From Serpula lacrymans var. lacrymans S7.9 (Eukaryota > Basidiomycota > Agaricomycetes > Boletales > Serpulaceae), in assembly GCF_000218685.1 (NCBI RefSeq), contig NW_006763301.1, forward strand, positions 1,178,001 to 1,242,000: 64,000 nt of DNA, given 5' to 3'. Both the position numbers and the translations under genes were made by a program. Every line of letters begins with the position of its first letter. The first letter of the stretch is position 1. Under the pieces are notes generated by a model. The model searched no databases, was not told the DNA's origin, and saw only the letters and a list, made by a program, of their open reading frames with translations. Positions 33,301 through 42,960 of the stretch are shown here, piece after piece.

Positions 33301-34271
33301 TTTACGACCTAATGGGGATAACACCAGGCCTCTCTACAGGCTATCACCCTCAAACAGACGGACAGTCCGAACGGATCAACCAGGATCTAGAGCACTACCT
33401 CCGCGTTTTTATAAATCATCGACAAGATGACTGGGCAGACTGGCTCTCCATTGCTGAGTTTACTTACAACAACCACCTCCATACCGCAACGAATCAAACG
33501 CCCTTCTTTTTGAACTATGGGTTACACCCAAGAACGAATATCACCACCACGTCGTCCCCTCGATCCGCTTCTGCAGTAGAATTTAGCGAACAAATGAAAA
33601 AACTCCACGATATCACGAAATCCTCCCTTCTTGTAGCAAACGAGAATCTGAAGAAGTATTACGACCGGAAGAAGTCCCCCTCCCGAGAGTATCAAGCTGG
33701 CGACAAAGTCTGGTTAGAAGGGCATAACATCACAACGGATAGACCAATGAAGAAATTAGATGATAAACGCTTCGGACCTTTCAAAGTCACCCAAAAGGTC
33801 GGACCCTCCGCCTATCAACTCGATGTCCCTAAAAGTTGGAAGTCCATTCATCCCGTATTCAACGAAGCCATCCTCTCCCCATACCACGCTCCCGAATTCA
33901 TCAATCAACCAATTTCCTCGCGACCACCACCCGAGATCGTGGAAGGAATAGACGAATACGAAGTAGAGAGTATAATCGCTTCCAGACCGACCAAACTGAA
34001 AGGTAGTAAACTCGACTACCTCATTCACTGGCATGGTTATCCAGTCTCCGAACGCACTTGGGAACCCGACACCAATCTTACGCATGTCGCTGATTTACTC
34101 GCCGCCTTCCATAAAACAAATCCAGCCGCCCCTCGGATTATTACCGCTTCTCTCCACTTCCGTCCTTACGAAAACTACACCGCCACTTCCAAACCTCCAA
34201 TGCTTTTTGATTGGATTAGTAACAAGTTCCAAAGTGCCGCATCCGGACTCATGAGGACACGAGTCTTATAA
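30255..34271 (+). CDS. pol: Gypsy-2 Pol: protease, RT, RNase H, integrase, chromodomain
   Basis: One uninterrupted frame of about 1,340 codons. In order: retropepsin (PTLIDSGCTNSVIDRSL, near residue 165); reverse transcriptase with LDVRWGYNNVRI and the catalytic YLDDIMIF; RNase H with LETDASDFAVGAVLSQ and TIFTDHQNLLYF; integrase zinc finger (HHNEALAGHPGERTMF, then CESCQRTKAH) and core (SDRGPQFMSRF, GYHPQTDGQSERINQ); and a C-terminal chromodomain (YEVESIIASRPTKLKGSKL, then LIHWHGYPVSERTWEP). The chromodomain places it among the chromoviruses, which target silent chromatin through histone H3 methyl marks. The integrase core's first Asp appears as TTNLIGALPE, that is Asn where Asp is usual, which may disable integration. 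No ATG at the frame start: made by -1 frameshift from gag. Confidence 0.93.
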   Translation: MPTWKDGNTIYGNGGNQRHSHYIVIKRNRSTPEGFSERSGVSTDSLTRNVVLNPRKLPTTAMKRVDQHLRAVTETYAKPHSPEWLARRIKDQKPERARALLRNWAHKDHYEHITLQAIQMLKNHDEENIIERIHAYTSPHNPTSKRSLHIISQVTTIDDRQTFTVPTLIDSGCTNSVIDRSLVDKYTLNTTPLPVPLDAAGADGRSQKVTHYVTLHINVKGKEHLIDVIVASLLSPRILLGYDWLILTNPTIDWRTNKITFPTDDPEYHPEEGDKVLAVDLETRIMEITQLELNAFATKSQQIAESSEKAKSKLTFRDVVPPIYHEFEPVFTKESFDKLPPKRPWDHAIELIPEANGLDCKTYPLSRDEQHHLDEFLNENLTSGRIRVSKSPYASPFFFIKKKDGSLRPVQDYRKLNELTIKNRYTLPLISELIDKLKGANYFTKLDVRWGYNNVRIQEGDEHKAAFRTNRGLFEPLVMFFGLTNSPATFQTMMDHLLRELITEGKVIVYLDDIMIFTETLEEHRQIVTKVLRILQQNQLYLKPEKCEFEKQEVEYLGMIISKDTIRMDPLKVAAVADWPAPKNKRELQSFLGFSNFYRRFVKDYGRIAKPLTVLTGKVDWTWKDEQETSFETLKKTLTTAPTLAIPNDDDPFKLETDASDFAVGAVLSQKQNDKFRPIAFLSKALTPAERNYEIYDKEMLAVMTALDEWRHHLVGSKHPFTIFTDHQNLLYFRQPQKYNRRQARWSSQLADYNFKMEHVKGNQNMKADLLSRRIDHPKGTNDNEDQILLPDVHFELLDTNEGYLPDIRQSFQKQDDVVKKNLKEKPDTWKMKDRIVWIKRESATSSYPIPLADRVYVPRNHELRARILKDHHNEALAGHPGERTMFERVNRELWWPSLRTDIRRYVRGCESCQRTKAHRTKPNAPLHPNPIPDRPWQIITTNLIGALPESKGYTAVQVFVDRFSKMAHFVPTFVTLDSAGYARQLRDNVIRLHGIPEKIVSDRGPQFMSRFTKDFYDLMGITPGLSTGYHPQTDGQSERINQDLEHYLRVFINHRQDDWADWLSIAEFTYNNHLHTATNQTPFFLNYGLHPRTNITTTSSPRSASAVEFSEQMKKLHDITKSSLLVANENLKKYYDRKKSPSREYQAGDKVWLEGHNITTDRPMKKLDDKRFGPFKVTQKVGPSAYQLDVPKSWKSIHPVFNEAILSPYHAPEFINQPISSRPPPEIVEGIDEYEVESIIASRPTKLKGSKLDYLIHWHGYPVSERTWEPDTNLTHVADLLAAFHKTNPAAPRIITASLHFRPYENYTATSKPPMLFDWISNKFQSAASGLMRTRVL

Positions 34272-34283
34272 AAGGGGAGCTAA

Positions 34284-34911
34284 TGTGAGGAATCGATTTT
34301 TCTTATCACATTCCCGTCATGTCGTGGTTAGCAGACTCGATCCCCGTCACTCCTCTTGCCCTTGGACTAGAGATTACAGCAGGTGTCTTATTACTTTTAT
34401 CATTTTTCTTCTTATTCTCTCTTCACACTCACGTTCTATTGTATCTACAACGAGGTAGACTTGTTGTCGACCCTCGAGAAGATATCCAGATGACATAGTC
34501 ACGATCCAGTGCTATGTCTGGGAATACTTCGGAGGAATATTGATAAGCGAAGAAGGTTGTAAGTCAGCGCCTTCTCATGGGCTTACTGATACAGCCAATC
34601 GTACATCCCTTACCAATACGTTTTCTCATACGATTAGTAAAGACGATAGATCGGACCACTTTCCTCCTTTTTCCTTATTGGTTAGCTAGCTGGTCAGACC
34701 ACTTTCTTAGTACTTCCCTTTCTCAGTCTGACCATCGTCGTTCACTATATAGAGAAGTACATACTCGATGTATTGTTCTCCAGTTCAATATTAGTTTGGA
34801 TTTGCGCTCTTACCGATACTCTTCATTCTCATACTCTGATTCACCGCCTTCAAGGAAGGACTTGACCAGACATTGGGCTTTGTTATATAGCTTCGTATTT
34901 GTTGCCTGACA
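34284..34911 (+). repeat. Gypsy-2 3' LTR
   Basis: Same 628 bp as the 5' LTR with three differences; in this copy the three CpG sites are TpG or CpA. Followed immediately by the target duplication GTATG. Confidence 0.92.
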
Positions 34912-34928
34912 GTATGTTAATTGTAACA

Positions 34929-36170
34929 TCTGTTGTTAATAAATATCCGGAGGTATTGCTTCAATTCCTGGTTGAGTCTCTCCATTTGTCCATCAGTCTG
35001 CGGATGGAACACCGTTGATAATTTAGGTTTGATGCCCAGCATCCGGCATAGTTTTTTCATAAATTTGCTAGCAAATTGTCGTCCCCTATTGGAGATAACA
35101 GTTTCCGGCAATCCATGGATAGACCATACAAAATCTTTAAATAAATCAGCCATACCAGCGGCGGTAATGGTTTTGTTGGTGGGAATAAATACCACTTCTT
35201 TGGAGAAGCGATCTATTACCACCATGACTGAATTGTACCCATTTGACTCGGGCAGATCTGTCGTAAAGTCGACCAATATATCTTGCCAGGGACCAGCTGG
35301 TATCGGATTTGGCATAAGTTTACTGGCCGGCAGTTGATGTGAGTTCTTTGCCATGGCACATCTCAGACAGGATTTTATGTATTCCTGTATGTCTTTGACC
35401 ATGCCAGGCCACATGTAGTTTCTGGAGATTAACTCCATTGTTCGTTGCCATCCAGGGTGCCCAGCCACTGGAGTGTCATGATGTCTATCTATTGCCTTGA
35501 TCCTTGCGGACTCAGGCACATATATTTTGTCTTTAAAATGGAAGAGCCCGTCTTCCCATAAATAGTTTTCATTGCCATCAAGGTGCACCTTTTCTTCTGA
35601 GGAAATGTCTTTCTTGAAGACTTCCAGAAGATTGGAATTTTGCCCGATTCAAACATTGGCAACCCTGGATTGATCTATCAGGGTGACACCTTTGTTGTCA
35701 TCTTCAATGCCATTGGCATGATCCTCTCTTCTGGATAAAGTATCTGCTTTCCCCATAGAAGTTCCAAGCTTATGAATTAATTTATAATTCAACCTAGACA
35801 AGTACACCGCGTAGCGGGCCTATCTCTGGTTCAAGCCTTGGGCCGTCATAAAATATTCCAGATTCTTATGATTTGTCCAAATTTCAAATTGGTGCCTAGC
35901 ACCTTCTCAGTAGTGCTGCCAGTGCTCTAAAGCTCTAATAATGGCCAGCATCTCCTTATTGTAAATTTGATAGTTGCGCTCTGTATGCGACAAACTATGC
36001 AATAAATAGGCACAAGGCCTCCAAAGATTGTCAGGGCATTAAATTGATAGAACAGCCCCAGTAGCAAGATCAGAAGAGTCAGTTTCTAGCCGGAACTCTT
36101 TGTCTAATTCTGGAAATGCTAATATGGGCGTCATTGTCAATCTTTTCTAAAGATCTAAGCTCATAAACAT
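34929..36170 (-). pseudogene. Gypsy-1 RNase H remnant and integrase N-terminal part
   Basis: On the minus strand, 36130-36060 gives FRLETDSSDLATGAVLS of RNase H, then [19 protein letters not shown] and later GKADTLSRREDH, in broken frames. The integrase frame (35588-34929) is clean: HHDTPVAGHPGWQRTMELIS zinc finger, CLRCAMAKNSH, core ILVDFTTDLPESNGYNS, VISNRGRQFASKF (Asn in place of the second catalytic Asp) and HPQTDGQMERLNQELKQYLR. It is cut at 34929 by the solo LTR; the rest of the protein is at 26168-25367. Upstream of RNase H, the RT is missing. Confidence 0.8.
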
Positions 36171-36240
36171 GACCAGCGTTTATCTTTTCAAGATGCTCAG
36201 TTTGACGGACGTGACTCAGCTTACCCAAGTTTTTACACTC

Positions 36241-36759
36241 CTAAGGACAACGTGACAATGTGACAACCCCTGTCTGCCAGTCGATCTCAGGATTGTGTTT
36301 AAATAGCCAGGTCCAGCCCAAGATTGAATTAATCTTCCTTAGTTGGGTAGCTTCGGCAGTGACTTGTTCCCTGTGTCCTTGGAATTTGACAACAAAGGAA
36401 CATTTGTGTGTGATACAGCCACCTGCATTAAGTGTACCGTTAACGTTATAGACGGGAATAGATACATCTAATTTTACAAGGGGGAGTCCAATTTGCTCCG
36501 CCCAGACCTGATCTATGAAGATTCTGTTAGCGCCTGAATCAAGCAGTGCGCTGGTTGGGTGTACTATGCCCCGGGCAAGGTTTTCCACACCAACGTCTAA
36601 ATGGATCTCCTTTTGGAATAAATATGTGCACATCAACACACACCTTGGGATTTCTGTGGGAAGTGGCTCCAAAGAAGAAGAAGAATTATCAAAAGAAACA
36701 TGTTTTTCTACTTTAAGATTTTCTATGTTTTTATTTTTATTTTTACCAGAATTAAGCAC
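36241..36759 (-). pseudogene. Gypsy-1 aspartic protease
   Basis: Minus-strand frame with the retropepsin signature SALLDSGANRIFIDQVWAEQ, then INSILGWTWLFKHNPEIDW. It precedes RNase H almost directly: the roughly 1 kb of RT sequence expected between position 36241 and 36130 is absent, so Gypsy-1 carries an internal deletion. Confidence 0.75.
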
Positions 36760-37079
36760 CCTAGTGTTTGTCTCGCTGGGGCCACGCTACAAAGGAGACG
36801 CTGGTACAACAGTGTTTTTATAAGTATTTTCAGCATCCACTTCTTCATCATCCTGACCCACTGAATCAGTGCTCAAAGCAGCTATATCGTCAGGAGGGTC
36901 CAAGACAAATCCACAGTCACAGCTTTGCATACAAGTACATACTTCTGATAACAAATTTGGAAATCTATTTACAAATTGGGGAGCCACCCCCTTCTTTCCT
37001 TTATTGCTTGTGCAACACCCCGGAGCAGGGGCCACCTTGTTGTGGTTTACTTCATTGTTTATAGGAGCAAAGGCACCCA

Positions 37080-38153
37080 AGTGACCTAAGCTTCGAACTC
37101 TTTTCCCTGAGCTTTCATCTCATTGACCTGTTGGTCGTAAAAGAAGGCCCGGATTTTGTCGTACAAAAGACTGGCCAGAGTGTTGAGCCGATCATCCGAC
37201 TTTTCAGCTTCTAATTGGCGCGCCTGGCGCCCTTGGTTAATTTTTTATTGAGCTGCCTGCGCTCCGTTTGGACACTTTTGGGCTATGTGCCCCTCCTGCC
37301 CACAGCTGTAGCAGGTGAATCTGCGCATCTGTCCGCCCTAGACCACGCCAATATCCATTGGGGCTCCCCGCCCTGGTTGAAACCCAAATGGTTGGAACCC
37401 ATGAGAGTGATTTTGTTTGTGGTTTGATGACCCAGGGCTCCTCTGGGAATAGTTGTTTTTGGTGCTGGACCCGCCACCTTGGTGCATTTTGTAGAGCTCT
37501 ATGGCCCTACCTATTTTTCGAACCTCCTCTGCTGCTTAGGAGAGGTTATCACTCCTCATATCCTGCAGATAGAGCTGTTCTGCAATGTGGGGGTTCACAT
37601 TGTGTTCCAGCAGTTCCACTGCATGTTCATTACCTAAGCCCCCTTGGATAGAGAGGGCCAGGAACTGGGTTACGAAATCATCTGTCCTCATGTTTCCTTG
37701 CTTGAAGGTACGGATCTGCTGACACGCCCAGTCACGCTCAGCTTGCGGTTTGAAATACTTTTCGATCTCAACTTTGAGATCATCCCAGACAGGCCACACT
37801 CCCGTGGTGTAGCACTCCTGCATTCTAACTTGGGCGTACCGACCTGCCACAGGTCCTTTTAGTCGAGATAGCACTGCAGTGGCTACCTCAAAATTGTCGG
37901 CAAATGCATCCCAGTTTGCCTTGACCCAAATTTGGAGCTTGATCCACCACTTGGCAAATTGCACTTTGTCTCCCTTGAAGGCACCAGGGTCAGCGACGAC
38001 TTCAACTTTCTTATTGAACTTCATCTCGACCAAGGGGGTTGCTGCAGGGGGGTGTGTCTGCAGCTCGGTGAGTTGTGTGGTCAACGCCAAAATCTGTGCA
38101 CGCATGTTGTGCAACAGAGTGTTGATGTTGGGTTGTTGACTTTGCGACGACAT
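37080..38153 (-). pseudogene. Gypsy-1 Gag with zinc knuckle, stops in frame
   Basis: Minus-strand start MSSQSQQPNINTLLHNMRAQ at 38153. Gag core GAFKGDKVQFAKWWIKLQIW and FKQGNMRTDDFVTQFLALSI, up to a stop at about 37537. The frame continues after it (AAEEVRKIGRAIELYKM) to a second stop, then a zinc knuckle CYSCGQEGHIAQKC at about 37300. At least two nonsense codons make it non-functional. Confidence 0.75.
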
Positions 38154-38629
38154 GTTGACTTGTTCTCTTGGTAAGGTAAAAAAATGTAACAGAGGGTCCC
38201 CGCTTGCTATCTGCGGATCTACCTCTTCCCTGCTGAGTATCGGATCTCAATCTCCGACTACCCACACTATAGTATTTGAAAATGTATATAAAAGATAAAC
38301 ATAATAAACCCTGGTCCGAATGGTTGTCAGGTGGTGGTCCGCTTGTTAAGCTGTCAACCCTTCTCCAGACTGGCGGAGGCAAGTGCCCGACCTGGTCAGA
38401 GGAAAGAGAAAGAGAAGGTTTGTATGTAAATTCTAATCAACAATAGTTCCACACTATTGCTGAGCTAAAGTACTCCCCTTAACACTGGGGGCTATGTATG
38501 AAAAATAAATGTCCTTTCTCCTAGAGCACTATGGGGCCGTCGCTAGGAGCGCACCCCTAAACAACAACCCCTTAACCCTGGGGACCGGGTTTGCACAACG
38601 TGCGAGAGAGTAAAAAGAGCGAGTCCTAA

Positions 38630-39044
38630 TGTGACCACCAAGAGTTTGTTACTCTGGCGCACAACTCAGACAAGCTATAGAGAGGATGATGAGGGAGTGG
38701 TTACCCTTTAGGCTTCAACAAGTCAGTTGTGAGGATACAACAGGAGGACTTGCTGAGGAGTCTCCTTGATCTATTAGGGTATTGATGCTACTACAGGTTT
38801 GTTTGTACATGTGTACTGTACAGTTGATGGAGGCATTGGCTAATGATGTCAGGGGGCACAGCCCGTGTGACCAGCTCCACTGCGTGAGAGAGTTGTATCT
38901 AAAAATAAGGAAAAGGCAGCGTAGCACGAGAAAGAGGAGTTTGAACAAAGGGGAAAGTGCTGCATGGCACAGTGTGTGAAAACTACAGAATAAGGGTAAA
39001 GAGGAGAATGGAATTTAAAGGTCCGAAAATTGTGTATCATAACA
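38630..39044 (-). repeat. Gypsy-1 LTR, right (5' LTR of the minus-strand element)
   Basis: Begins TGTGACCACCAAGAGTTTGT and ends ATCATAACA; 415 bp, same length as the left LTR. The VPS11 pseudogene resumes at 39045. Confidence 0.85.
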
Positions 39045-39587
39045 GTGCACAACACTGGACTGGCGTGCGAGTGACATTGTGATTGCCCGAGAAGATGCAA
39101 TATATGTCTGTGGAGTGGAGGGTTGAGGACTGACCTATGCGTACAAAGGTGTGTGATGTTGATGTTCCTTCTGAGTTATGTTTATGTTGTTGTCTTGCAG
39201 GCCACAAATCACTGTCCATACTCACCTTGTTGTCGTGTCACTTCCATTTGCTCCTTGTGCTGCATCTGCGTCTGTGACTGTTCAGAACTTTGTCTCCAAA
39301 AATGCTACTATTGGGCACATAGACATAACAAAAGTTACTGTTTTTGACCTCGAGAACAAGCTGGTTGCTTATTTGGGCACATTTGTGGAAGGAGTTTGTG
39401 AGGTCATCTCAGAATGGGGTAACATATACATTCTAACCAACAAGGGAAAGGTGCTTTTTGTGACCCAGTATTACCTTTGAACATGAAACTAATGACGGTT
39501 TTAGCTTTCTTGCCTTGTGGAAAAACCAATGTCTGCCAAGCTAGATATGCTATACCAAAAGGCTTTGTACCCTTTAGCTCTCAATAT
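39045..39587 (+). pseudogene. VPS11 pseudogene, segment 2 (exons 5-7)
   Basis: Matches 54107-54653 of the intact gene: the end of exon 5 (TGGCGTGCGAGTGACATTGT), intron, exon 6 (KNATIGHIDITKVTVFDLEN) and the start of exon 7. Substitutions give a stop in exon 5 (GGTTGAGGAC where the intact gene has GGTCGAGGAC, a CGA to TGA change). It ends at 39587 where the TIR transposon begins; the last six bases, CAATAT, are its target duplication. Confidence 0.85.
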
Positions 39588-39704
39588 TATAGTGGTCGGT
39601 TGGTTACAGTTGAAAACTCTAATCACTCCGAGCATCGGCATCACTATTTTAAATCTCCGGGGGTAGTTAGTTAGCTGATAGACTTGAATATTAAAATCAA
39701 TTAT
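39588..39704 (+). repeat. Left terminal inverted repeat, 117 bp
   Basis: TATAGTGGTCGGTTGGTTAC to AAAATCAATTAT. Complementary to 49349-49233 with three mismatches. Confidence 0.9.
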
Positions 39705-39849
39705 AAATGATAAGACTTGCGTGCAGGATCAAGAACAGAGAGCGACTGTTTGGGCAGTATGAGTATCGTTTATTGCAACAAAAAACACAGGCACTGTGCT
39801 ACTGTACATACTTTGCAAGAAATAAGACCTGACAGCCAGCAGCCATAAA

Positions 39850-40504
39850 TCACGGCAAAATCTCCACCTCACCATTGTCTATTGCAAGGTGCATGCTGGC
39901 TATCCCAGCTTCCAGAGATAAAGTGCAAGTATAGGTTGCGTGGCTCACCCCAGTCACATAGGGGGAGGTTGTTTGCCTTGTTATGTAAAATGTAAGAAAA
40001 AATAAGATACAAAGTGACCAGGCTTACCAGGCAGCGAATATCCCAATGCAATGACCTCTGGTAACCAAGTAATATTGGCCCTGCATCCCAGGCTCGGGCA
40101 CATGGAATGGCCACCCTTGGTAAGTCTGGATCGAGGCAGCAGGAGCATGAAACTGGGGTGGCAACTAGTGTGGAAGATGAGGATGTTGCTGCGACAGGAG
40201 CCTGAGTCAAAGGGGGTGTGGCTGTTGAGGCAGATGCTCTCTGGGATGGAGGAGAGGCTCCACCAGCAGCAGTGCGGTCCAGCACTGCAGACATGAGAGT
40301 CATAGCATTGGTGGGGGAGAGACTGATGCCAGCCAACAAGGCCATCACAATATCTGAACAATCCAATGTTAGTATCAATGGTTTTTAAGTGAAATTATAC
40401 GCACCTAACGTATCTGCATTGTTGCCTTCATTTTCTTGCACAGACCATGTGGGTGACTTGCTATTGGAGTTGCTCAAACCGCTGGGGAAAGAGCTTTCAG
40501 TCAT
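39850..40504 (-). CDS. RNase H1 N-terminal-like (viroplasmin-type) domain protein in TIR element
   Basis: Minus strand, start MTESSFPSGLSNSNSKS at 40504. A first intron (GTGCGT...CAG at about 40404-40355) leads to DIVMALLAGISLSPTNAMTL and a Ser/Thr/Pro-rich stretch. The family match is at the C terminus: QYYLVTRGHCIGIFAAW, then across an intron (donor at about 40035) QTTSPYVTGVSHATYT and IASMHLAIDNGEVEILP to a stop at 39850-39852. The pattern Y-x-V-x-x-G-x-x-x-GI-x-x-xW ... V-x-GVS-x-A fits the RNase H1 N-terminal hybrid-binding domain. The frame changes once between the two parts (about 40170), which needs either a short intron or a frameshift. No catalytic RNase H domain follows. Role in the element unknown. 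Confidence 0.5.
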
Positions 40505-40519
40505 ATTGGAAGATCGATG

Positions 40520-41187
40520 AGTGACTCAACAAAAGTGGGGAAAGTATGGTAGCTGCTGAAAATCAATGTAGTTTACGTACCTTTATACCACGCACCTTTC
40601 TAAAAAGAGAAAATAGCTAGAAAAAGAAAATGGCTCCATGGCCACCATCCTGAGGTGCTCAAGGACAGCAACAAGGAGAAGCAATCAAAGGACTCGATGA
40701 AGGACAGAAGTAAAAACTTTTCGAGTGATGGTAACTGTCATTCTGGTCATGTGACCATAACCAAAAACGGACTTCTCAGCTTAGTCCCACAGCGCAATCC
40801 TTGTCTGATGCATTCAGACAAAGCTTGTGGGCTCACCACCTTCTCAGACAGATATGCGGAAGATAGATAAGTACATTGCGCCCATTCCCCATTGATATAC
40901 TGAAATGCCTGTTTTTCAGTGATAAGATGCAGAGTGTGCCAAGTACCAGCTTACCTGCTCTTCCGACATCAGCTTTACCATCTCCAGTGCAAACTCTCCA
41001 CAGAAATGTGTGGATATGGATAGCACAAGGTTTGCAACTGGGGTGGTCATGGTGGAGCAGGTTATCAAATAGGAAAGGAATGAAAGGGCTGTAGCTTAGT
41101 CAAATTGTGCATGTATCTATTCACTTGCTAATTACATTGGATTCCATGATACACTGAGCCATGTAAGGGAGAATGCTTGTGAATAAG
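40520..41187. other. Unassigned internal part of the TIR element
   Basis: A 71-codon plus-strand frame (40655-40870) is Lys/Ser-rich and unrecognised. No match to the other genes of the element. Confidence 0.3.
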
Positions 41188-42960
41188 TCAGGTTTCATTG
41201 ATATATGAATATCCTCCGCTACTTGAGTCAGTCCATTCATAAATGTAGTCACTTTTGTCATCATTGGAAGAAAATTCATTTGTGCATGAACCGCCCGGTG
41301 TAGTTGTTGGTCTGTAGACAGGGAGATTCACCAGAGGCATAAATTCAGACCCGACAAAACCTTCATCCGGCAATGCTGGCTGACCCACAAGAACTCTGTA
41401 GTGTGGTTAGATGTTCTAGTAAACTGAGATAGACATCCCACGCATTGTCTTGCATTACTACAGGCGAGCCGGCACCACGAAGAAAGTTGGAGGCTTCCTG
41501 CGCAAAAGCTGCAGGGACAAGTTCAAAGACATGATGCTCAGGTGGAGCATACGTCTTTCTGACTTCTGCAAGTGAGGGTAGATGCACTTTGACCTATTTA
41601 CAATACAGTTAGTAGTGTAACTTACAGCAAAATGAAAAACTTACTGCAAAGTCTTGAGACTGGAAGTGCTCTGGTTGTTCAAAGATATTGGCTGGGCGTT
41701 CATGCGGTAAAATCTTGTTACGGTTGTGCCAAGAAAGAGTGTGGTTGAATCTGTTGACAAAGAGATCCAGTTTGTCTTGCAGCCAGGGGATGAAGATATA
41801 GTGAAATGTGAGCCTAATAAGACAGTATTATTAGATGCTACTGAGTCCCTTTAATACAACTTACCATTGTAAAGGATCATCTGGGTTGTACAAGCCTTCA
41901 TTTAGTCCGTAGTTGAGGGGATGTTCAAAGCCTGGAGACCATTGCCTACGTAGCTGATTCCAAAATATTTCAGGTTTGATGTTGCGGTGCAAGCCTTTGA
42001 ACTTGTGCTGTAAGGTATGTTCAAGACTGGGGTCTTGCAGATGTCTCAGGAGTGTGTGGCCATTTGCGATGCCATTATTTTCAGAACCGGGGTCGCTTTG
42101 AGTCACCAATGGCATGCCTAGCATGTGATTAGAGTTAATTTCATGAAAAGTACGATTACTTACCATCAAGCTTAGCAACAGTGTCACAATACCATCCACA
42201 TATCAAGCGGGGATTGCGGTTGGCCCACCATATCTTGAGCCATAATATCTTCCCAGAGAACGGTTCCAGTCCTACATGTAAAAACAACTGGAAACACCTC
42301 CATTTGACATGCTGGTCAAAAGACCAGAGATCATTAATGCCCGCCATCCAGTAATAACTGTGTTTAAGCTTTCAACTCCTCCAAGCCACGACCTCTTGAC
42401 GGTGGTGGGTATTCATGTACTTGGGAATAAGCTGACTGTATTCCTTGGGTAAGTAGACAAATACAATGTTCATTATATCAGCTTACCACAGTACCATAAT
42501 CTTTTCTTCTTGTAGTAGAGCTTTTTTCATATCATGTGAACCTTGCACCGGAAAGCACGCGCAGACACGTTCAACAGTGGGACCTATGCTTTCTAATGTG
42601 TGAGCTTGACCGCGTGTACTTTTCAAGCCCCACTGCATGCATTTCTTCTTCAGCAACGCCAGTCTGCAATAATCCTAACTGTGAACTAACCACCTACAGT
42701 GTAGACCCAGGCACTTACAAGAATTGAAAATGGTCAGTGTCATAATACTTCTTCAACCTGTTGACAATCTCTGGGTTGGAATACCCACAGCTGAGGTAGT
42801 GTTCAATCAGAGGACACATTGTTGCATCAGGTGCTGATCACCAAGCATCCAAGTTAGCAACCAGCTGTGAGCATACAACAATACTTACAAGGAGGATGCC
42901 TGGTACCATTTTGTCCTCTTGGGTTAGGCATGCGGTACTGGGAGAGAGTTAGGGTGTGCA
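41188..42960 (-). pseudogene. Integrase-core (DDE) protein with HTH N terminus, basidiomycete family
   Basis: Minus-strand gene with at least six short introns. N-terminal helix-turn-helix-like part: MCPLIEHYLSCGYSNPEIVN, LLALLKKKCMQWGLKSTRG, then ACFPVQGSHDMKKALLQEE. Core: YYWMAGINDLWSFDQHVKW (first Asp), ILWLKIWWANRNPRLICGWY, MPLVTQSDPGSENNGIANGH (second Asp), NIKPEIFWNQLRRQW (Glu), then FIPWLQDKLDLFVNRFNHTL and a C-terminal tail. This is the retroviral-type integrase fold in a family expanded in mushroom genomes, usually annotated only as integrase core domain. A TGA at 42374-42372, just before the core (AWRS-stop-KLKH), breaks the frame; a CGA to TGA change would explain it. All three catalytic residues are present. 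The likely transposase of the element. Confidence 0.75.

Larger units (their letters stand above)
26664..34911 (+). mobile_element. Gypsy-2: near-intact Ty3/Gypsy chromovirus, 8.25 kb
   Basis: Two 628-bp LTRs (26664-27291 and 34284-34911) differ at only three positions. A perfect 5-bp target duplication GTATG flanks it (26659-26663 and 34912-34916). It carries an extra ORF region upstream of gag, gag with a zinc knuckle, and a complete pol with protease, RT, RNase H, integrase and chromodomain. A polypurine stretch (AAAAGGGGAGC, 34271-34281) precedes the 3' LTR. All pol motifs are intact, so this element inserted recently and may still be active. Confidence 0.92.
26169..34928. repeat. Solo LTR related to Gypsy-1, split by Gypsy-2
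   Basis: LTR sequence is present at 26169-26663 and resumes at 34917-34928, giving about 507 bp with TGTAAC...TAACA ends. It is similar to but clearly diverged from the Gypsy-1 LTRs and about 90 bp longer. It lies within the Gypsy-1 integrase, flanked by TTTGT (26164-26168) and TCTGT (34929-34933): a 5-bp target duplication with one transition. Taking out one copy restores the integrase frame through NNRQTDWAKW. No internal element sequence accompanies it, so it is a solo LTR left by recombination. Confidence 0.8.
24941..39044 (-). mobile_element. Gypsy-1: decayed Ty3/Gypsy chromovirus with nested insertions
   Basis: Bounded by two 415-bp LTRs in the same orientation (24941-25355 and 38630-39044). 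Genes read on the minus strand from the right: gag with zinc knuckle, aspartic protease, RNase H remnant, integrase and chromodomain. The reverse transcriptase is largely missing. The LTRs differ at about two dozen positions by eye, so the insertion is old. A solo LTR (26169-34928) sits in its integrase and itself holds Gypsy-2, so about 8.8 kb of the 14.1 kb is not its own. It interrupts VPS11 pseudogene exon 5. No target duplication is visible; instead about 78 bp of host sequence is absent at the junction. Confidence 0.85.

Noticed and set aside
30684..34085. Antisense open frames in Gypsy-2 pol (minus 30926-30684, 34085-33756 and others)
   Set aside because: Shadows of the pol coding frame; no domain or independent support.
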